DNA from: a virus
DNA length: 43,203 nt
Virus record (IMG/VR): IMGVR_UViG_3300028864_000041
Location: 1 to 43,203 of that record
Reading direction: 5' to 3' (one strand)
A program made the position numbers and the translations under genes. Shown here one piece after another: positions 39,809-43,203 of this stretch. The notes under the pieces were generated by a model. The model searched no databases and was not told the DNA's origin. It saw only the letters and a list, made by a program, of their open reading frames with translations. The first letter of the stretch is position 1, and every line of letters begins with the position of its first letter.

Positions 39809-39967
39809 TCATTTTTTAGTGCCGTCCCCAGTCTTAATACTAGGCGCACTATATACTTTTCCCATCTCTCTACCACACTTGCAATACTCGTGTCGTGAAG
39901 CTTCACTCATAGGTTTAATGATCTCAACGGTTACGTTACAACGTGAGCAATGATATGTGTACGACAT
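39809..39967 (-). CDS. FmdB-like zinc-ribbon protein (52 aa)
   Basis: CSRC and CKCG, together with IIKPMSEASRHEYCKCG and MGKVYSAPSIKTGDG, match the small FmdB-type zinc-ribbon proteins that occur in phage genomes. AAGGGGATATA precedes the ATG. A possible 11-residue ORF (40002-39967) overlaps its start. It is presumed to be regulatory. Confidence 0.7.
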   Translation of the reverse strand: MSYTYHCSRCNVTVEIIKPMSEASRHEYCKCGREMGKVYSAPSIKTGDGTKK

Positions 39968-40013
39968 TATATCCCCTTTATCCAAATACCATCTTTAATC
40001 ATTCTTAACAAAC

Positions 40014-40280
40014 TTATCTCCCATTGTCGTCTACTTCCCTCTTATTCTTATCAATCCAATCGCACAAGCGACACAAGTGCTGATACCCTAAGTTATGTTC
40101 AGCTTTCTCAAAAGCATACATGGTGTTAGAGCTAATCTTTGCTTCCTTGCATAGCTTTTGACGTGTAGCAATAATTGAGCCATGCACCCACTTACCGTCT
40201 TTATATCCTCGCTCACTCTTTGCGTAAATTTCTTTTAACTCCGCTCTAAGTTGTGCATCTGTTTTTTGTACTGCGTTCAA
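40014..40280 (-). CDS. Helix-turn-helix regulator (Cro/CI-like), TTG start
   Basis: In the 88-aa protein, IATRQKLCKEAKISSNTMYAFEKAEHNLGYQHLCRLCDWI (read in pieces) is an XRE-type HTH. The only good start is TTG 40280, with AAGGA 7 nt before it. It is the first larger gene of the leftward operon beside a divergent control region, the position of a phage repressor or Cro. Its operators may be the repeats at 40490-40520. Confidence 0.7.
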   Translation of the reverse strand: MNAVQKTDAQLRAELKEIYAKSERGYKDGKWVHGSIIATRQKLCKEAKISSNTMYAFEKAEHNLGYQHLCRLCDWIDKNKREVDDNGR

Positions 40281-40290
40281 TTAATTGTCC

Positions 40291-40404
40291 TTAGTTTGAT
40301 GTAACAACAATATAAAGTAAAATTAAAGAAATAATATTATCGCACAAAAGAAACAAATTAGTACGCTCTTGTTTTGTGAATAGCCATTTTTTAATATTTT
40401 GCAT
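40291..40404 (-). CDS. Small membrane protein (37 aa), first leftward gene
   Basis: GAGGAAATAAA precedes the ATG. MQNIKKWLFTKQERTN is followed by a hydrophobic helix (IISLILLYIVVTS). It lies between the leftward promoter and the HTH gene. Confidence 0.5.
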   Translation of the reverse strand: MQNIKKWLFTKQERTNLFLLCDNIISLILLYIVVTSN

Positions 40405-40429
40405 TTTATTTCCTCGCTTCTTTTCCGTT

Positions 40430-40458
40430 ATTATACTATTTTTTTATAAATAAGTAAA
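40430..40458 (-). promoter_or_regulatory. Leftward promoter of the regulator/late operon
   Basis: On the leftward strand TTTACT (40458-40453), 17 bp, and TATAAT (40435-40430). The following AACGG is identical to the bases behind the rightward -10 at 40550. The start of 40404 lies 26 bp downstream of the -10. Confidence 0.65.
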
Positions 40459-40489
40459 GGGGTGACGCTAAAATAAATTAATATCGCAT

Positions 40490-40520
40490 AATCAATCAAG
40501 TTTGATTTAAAATCAATCAA
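40490..40520. promoter_or_regulatory. Operator-like repeats between divergent promoters
   Basis: AATCAATCAA occurs at 40490-40499 and again at 40511-40520, exactly 21 bp (two helical turns) apart. TTTGATTT between them makes inverted repeats with both (AATCAA/TTGATT, and TTGATTT a AAATCAA). This is a good candidate for the binding site of the HTH protein at 40014. Confidence 0.55.
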
Positions 40521-40549
40521 AATTAAGCTGTATTAAAGTTATATGGGTA

Positions 40550-40555
40550 TATAAT
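40550..40555 (+). promoter_or_regulatory. Rightward early promoter (-10 element)
   Basis: TGGGTATATAATAACGG contains a perfect TATAAT 28 bp before ATG 40583. The -35 position (GCTGTA) is poor. It directly adjoins the operator-like repeats, so it is likely repressible. Confidence 0.5.
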
Positions 40556-40582
40556 AACGGTATCAAAACAAAAGGGGATACG

Positions 40583-40738
40583 ATGAAAGAGTTAAATAAA
40601 AAAGAAATCGTTTCAAAAATAGTTAAAGAGTTATCAGAATATTTTAAAGTATCAGAATTTATGGTACTTAACGGAATTGCCAAAGGAAACATAACAATGA
40701 GAAATATGTTAAATAAAAGATTAAGTGAGTCATTATGA
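40583..40738 (+). CDS. Small putative regulator (51 aa)
   Basis: AAAAGGGGATACG precedes the ATG. The helical protein (KKEIVSKIVKELSEYFKVSEFMVLNGIAKG in pieces) looks like a minimal HTH, with SEYFKVSEFMVLNGI as the turn region. As the first rightward gene opposite the repressor-like gene, it could be a Cro-type switch protein. It overlaps the next gene by 4 nt. Confidence 0.5.
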   Translation: MKELNKKEIVSKIVKELSEYFKVSEFMVLNGIAKGNITMRNMLNKRLSESL

Positions 40739-41100
40739 TTAGTAAGCAACTATTACAAGAGGTATTGGGAGTTAATATCTCTTCTGTTGGTAATATAAAC
40801 GAAGGATATTTAAACTACTCTCCAGTTGAAAACGATTATAGCCTATATCATCAAATAAATATTTATGAATTGGTGCATAAATATTGTATTGATTGGGCTT
40901 TAAATAAAGGATATGATATTTGTTCAAAAGAAGTTGACGGAAAATATTGTTTGCTTACAGATGAAAAAATTTTAGGAATAAAAGTTGGAGATGTATTTGT
41001 AATATCTGACACATTTACGCCTTTTGTTTCAAGAATAGAAGCTGTTATAAAAGCGTGCGAATGGATATTAAAAAAATTAAAGGAGACGCATGAGTCGTAA
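40735..41100 (+). CDS. Hypothetical protein, paralogue of the gene at 31679
   Basis: The 121-aa protein shares MISKQLLQEVLG, INIYELVHKYCIDWAL and VIKACEWILKK with the protein at 31679. One copy is in the early operon and the other opens the opposite-strand cassette, so one is probably derived from the other or from a related phage. The function is unknown. Confidence 0.7.
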   Translation: MISKQLLQEVLGVNISSVGNINEGYLNYSPVENDYSLYHQINIYELVHKYCIDWALNKGYDICSKEVDGKYCLLTDEKILGIKVGDVFVISDTFTPFVSRIEAVIKACEWILKKLKETHES

Positions 41101-41251
41101 GCAATCCCCCTCTATGCTATTGCTAGACCAACATCGGCAAGAGATAGAGGCATTACTAAACAACAAGGCAAGTGTAGCGTTACTGGTACGGACGTTTGGA
41201 ACTTCTGCTAACACAATGAAGAAGTATATTAAAAGTTTAAAAGGTATTTAA
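41090..41251 (+). CDS. Small HTH protein (53 aa)
   Basis: AAAGGAGACGC precedes the ATG. EIEALLNNKASVALLVRTFGTSANTMKKYIKSL (in pieces) is a resolvase/HTH_7-like helix-turn-helix. It overlaps the previous gene by 11 nt and lies directly before the candidate origin, to which it might bind. Confidence 0.6.
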   Translation: MSRKQSPSMLLLDQHRQEIEALLNNKASVALLVRTFGTSANTMKKYIKSLKGI

Positions 41252-41583
41252 TTTCTTATATGGCGTTGGATTGGCGTAAGCCAAAAGCCAACGCCTATGA
41301 TATCTATCTATCTTCTATCATTCTATCTATCACTTAGGATATCCATAGATATCTATACTGTAGTATGGTGCACCATAATTTATAAAAAAGTATTATTTGT
41401 GTTAAAGTTTGTTTTAAATATTTAAAAGATATAGTTTTGGAAAGTTTAAATCTTTTATCGGTTCTCAAACCAAAAGGTTATCTTAATTGATAACCGATAA
41501 GAGAGTTTATAATTTTTATTATGAACGTGATGGTTTGAGAACCCCTCACATTCCTCTCTATAAAATATCTCGAGAGATAAATA
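41252..41583. other. Gene-free, repeat-rich region: candidate origin of replication
   Basis: There is no ORF in 330 bp. It contains GGCGTTGG/CCAACGCC around an inner TTGGC/GCCAA hairpin near 41264-41297, a run of TATC/TCTATC motifs with GATATC sites (41300-41360), and the palindrome ATGGTGCACCAT. A perfect 13-bp inverted repeat GGTTCTCAAACCA (41460-41472) / TGGTTTGAGAACC (41531-41543) encloses GGTTATC/GATAACC and TTATCGGTT/AACCGATAA. TATCTC GA GAGATA lies just before ATG 41584. Position before the helicase and primase genes supports an origin; a regulatory leader is the alternative. Confidence 0.5.
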
Positions 41584-41994
41584 ATGGAAGATAAAGCAAA
41601 ACAAAAAGAAGGTTTTTTCTTAAAGAAAAACTATTACTCATTGATAAAGTTTTTATCAAATGAGGAAAAGGGTTTATTATTTGAGGCTATTTTTTTACAT
41701 GAAATAGAAGACAAAAAATATAATCTATCAAACACTCCTATATTAATTCCACTATACGAATTCATAACTAACGAATTAAAAAATAATAATGTTAAATACA
41801 ATTTAGCATGTGAGAAAAAAAGTATCTCTGCAAAAAAGAACTGGACTAATAAAACAAAAAAAGAAACAGTACCCCAAAAAGAAGAAACAAAAGAAGAAAA
41901 AGAAAAAAGAGAACTCTATGAACTTGATATGTTGCAAAGAGAGCAATTAAAAGATGCTCAATTAGCACATACTAAGAAGTCAAAAAATGCTTAG
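41584..41994 (+). CDS. DUF6291-like replication-associated protein
   Basis: The 136-aa protein reads FFLKKNYYSLIKFLSNEEKGLLFEAIFLHEIE near the start and ACEKKSISAKKNW in the middle, as DUF6291 proteins do. A charged helical end (KEEKEKRELYELDML) follows. Such proteins precede helicase/primase genes in phages and may be initiator-like. The family name is from memory. It overlaps the helicase gene by 8 nt. Confidence 0.6.
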   Translation: MEDKAKQKEGFFLKKNYYSLIKFLSNEEKGLLFEAIFLHEIEDKKYNLSNTPILIPLYEFITNELKNNNVKYNLACEKKSISAKKNWTNKTKKETVPQKEETKEEKEKRELYELDMLQREQLKDAQLAHTKKSKNA

Positions 41995-42862
41995 TTTCCA
42001 AACAATGCACGAAAGTGTGGAAGTAGAACAAAAATTTATTTTAAATCACTTCATGCCTTTTCCTCAAAATACTCTTTGCATGGTAAGTGCACGTGGTGGT
42101 ATAGGTAAGACCAATTTATCTATCAAGTTGGCGGCTGAATATTGTATTAATCATGTTGGTAACGTAGCGATGTGGCTCACGGAAGATGATGCAGGGAATG
42201 TTAAAAACAGAAGTGAGACTCTTAAAACTTTTGGGATTATAAACGAATATGACGAAAAAAGAGTTCTATTAATTACGGACGACCCTATTCATTTTGCACA
42301 TTCAAAAGGGCATGATTTTGCCTTTGATAATGACAAATTAAATGAGTTAAAAGAGTTTTGTTGCATGTACGATGTGCGACTATTAATTATTGACCCACTG
42401 CTGGCGTTCTTTAGCGGAAATGAGAACGATAATAGCCAAGCACGTGTATTTATGCAACCTTTCATTAATTGGTGCAAAGAAGTCGATATAACGATCATTA
42501 TTATTCATCATGCTTCGAAAACTGACGGAAATACTAGGGGGGCAGGTGCTTTTGTTGATGCGGTGCGATGTTGTTATAATATAAGCATACCATTGCAGGA
42601 AACTAAAAGCGAAAAAGGGATAAGAATAGAAGAAGATGAGTTTAAAAAGTCGCAGGGAATAAGACTTGTAACATGCACAAAAGATAATCGTGGGGCTACT
42701 CCTATTCTTTATAAACTGTACAATAACGATGCGTTTGAGACAACTATTATTCCTAAAATTACAATTGATAAAATTATAGGCGGTATTATGAATAGTAAGC
42801 CTATTAGATGCGAAGAAATAGAATATAGTGACGAAAAAATTAGCGATTTATTTGGACTATGA
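41987..42862 (+). CDS. RepA/DnaB-like replicative helicase (AAA_25)
   Basis: The 291-aa protein has Walker A SARGGIGKT (34-42), Walker B RLLIIDP (131-137) and a polar IIIIHHASK (170-178), followed by NTRGAGAFVDAVR. This is the RepA-type hexameric helicase fold of plasmids such as RSF1010 and of many phages. It would unwind the origin for the primase encoded immediately downstream. Confidence 0.85.
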   Translation: MLSFQTMHESVEVEQKFILNHFMPFPQNTLCMVSARGGIGKTNLSIKLAAEYCINHVGNVAMWLTEDDAGNVKNRSETLKTFGIINEYDEKRVLLITDDPIHFAHSKGHDFAFDNDKLNELKEFCCMYDVRLLIIDPLLAFFSGNENDNSQARVFMQPFINWCKEVDITIIIIHHASKTDGNTRGAGAFVDAVRCCYNISIPLQETKSEKGIRIEEDEFKKSQGIRLVTCTKDNRGATPILYKLYNNDAFETTIIPKITIDKIIGGIMNSKPIRCEEIEYSDEKISDLFGL

Positions 42863-42863
42863 C

Positions 42864-43203
42864 ATGATAAATTTTTCATATTCTAATCATTTAAGCGAAG
42901 GATTTATAGGCTATACCGTTCAAACTTTAGAAGAGTTTGGAGAGGTATTAAAAACTGAGATTAACTATTCACCTTTTATTTATGATAAAAATTATAGATT
43001 AGAGATTAATAGTATTTTGGAAGAGTGCAATACGATCATGCTTGACTTTGACGATGGTCTAACGATAGCAGAGGCAAGAGAGTTGTTTAAAGATTACATA
43101 CATATTATTGCTACAACAAAGAGCCACCAAAAAGAAAAAAACAATCATGTATGCGATAGATTTAGATTAATATTGCCACTTGAAAAACCGCTCAATACTA
43201 CGA
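42864..43203 (+). CDS. AEP-type DNA primase, 5' part (truncated by contig end)
   Basis: ATG 42864 lies 2 nt after the helicase stop. The first 32 residues (MINFSYSNHLSEGFIGYTVQ and onwards) are missing from the copy at the window start, then both copies agree. The catalytic LDFDDG and TTKSHQK are included before the contig ends at codon 113. Joined with positions 1-776 it would give a protein of about 277 aa. Confidence 0.85.
   Translation, partial: MINFSYSNHLSEGFIGYTVQTLEEFGEVLKTEINYSPFIYDKNYRLEINSILEECNTIMLDFDDGLTIAEARELFKDYIHIIATTKSHQKEKNNHVCDRFRLILPLEKPLNTT
42922..43203 (+). repeat. Right copy of the diverged terminal duplication
   Basis: It aligns without gaps to positions 1-282. At the place of ATG 39 it has ATT, which shows that the real start is the upstream ATG at 42864. 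Most differences are synonymous, so both versions encode working protein. Confidence 0.9.

Noticed and set aside
1-43203. tRNA, rRNA, integrase, transposase, CRISPR-Cas or toxin-antitoxin genes
   Set aside because: No cloverleaf-like segments, IS ends or protein motifs of these classes were recognised by eye; short tRNA-like folds could still be missed without a covariance search.

Overview
The window is an almost complete genome of an AT-rich, tailed double-stranded DNA phage with a contractile tail. The two ends carry the same gene segment (positions 1-282 and 42922-43203, gap-free, about 26 mismatches), so the molecule is probably circular or circularly permuted with about 42.9 kb of unique sequence. 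No host DNA is present. The base composition, the style of the small accessory genes and the single consensus sigma-70-type promoters fit a phage of a low-GC Gram-negative host. A Campylobacterota host (Sulfurimonas/Arcobacter-like) is my inference from gene style, not something the window proves. An Rz/Rz1-type spanin pair does argue for a Gram-negative host.

Rightward early region (40.5 kb, through the contig ends, to 12.3 kb). A divergent control region at 40.28-40.58 kb has a leftward and a rightward promoter flanking repeated operator-like sequences. Rightward transcription covers small regulators, a 330-bp gene-free stretch full of inverted repeats (candidate origin), a DUF6291-type protein, a RepA/DnaB-like helicase and an archaeo-eukaryotic-type primase with a PriCT domain, split over the contig ends. 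A recombination/nucleotide block follows: Sak4-like ATPase, DUF669 SSB-like protein, Gp157-like protein, SF2 helicase, VRR-NUC nuclease and a DNA methyltransferase. Then come about 20 very small, mostly overlapping accessory genes, with a dUTPase among them.

Leftward late region (40.4 kb down to 12.3 kb, ended by a leftward terminator at 12303-12329). From upstream to downstream it encodes a Cro/CI-like HTH protein and small zinc-ribbon proteins, TerS, TerL, portal (DUF1073), Mu F-like head protein, a DUF2213 protease/scaffold, cement, DUF2184 capsid protein and the head-tail connectors. These are followed by sheath (DUF3383), tube (DUF3277), a frameshifted tail assembly chaperone, the tape measure, a compact baseplate (Dit-like, plug, hub, spike, gp25-like, J-like, DUF2612), tail fibre and spike, holin-like proteins, endolysin and spanins.

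The late operon is interrupted at 31.6-34.5 kb by an opposite-strand cassette with its own consensus promoter (moron-like), ending in a homing-endonuclease-like gene. Four such genes are scattered in the genome: three AP2/HNH-like relatives and one classical HNH. Two of them have a hairpin that would bury their ribosome-binding site.

The most notable points are a textbook -1 frameshift signal (T7 heptamer, 5-nt spacer, two-part stem-loop) in the tail chaperone gene; the RBS-sequestering hairpins in front of two endonuclease genes; the repeat-rich candidate origin; the diverged terminal duplication; and several decayed genes, two of which look like G3-to-G2 contractions and could be sequencing errors. 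I see no integrase, transposase, partition gene, tRNA or CRISPR array.
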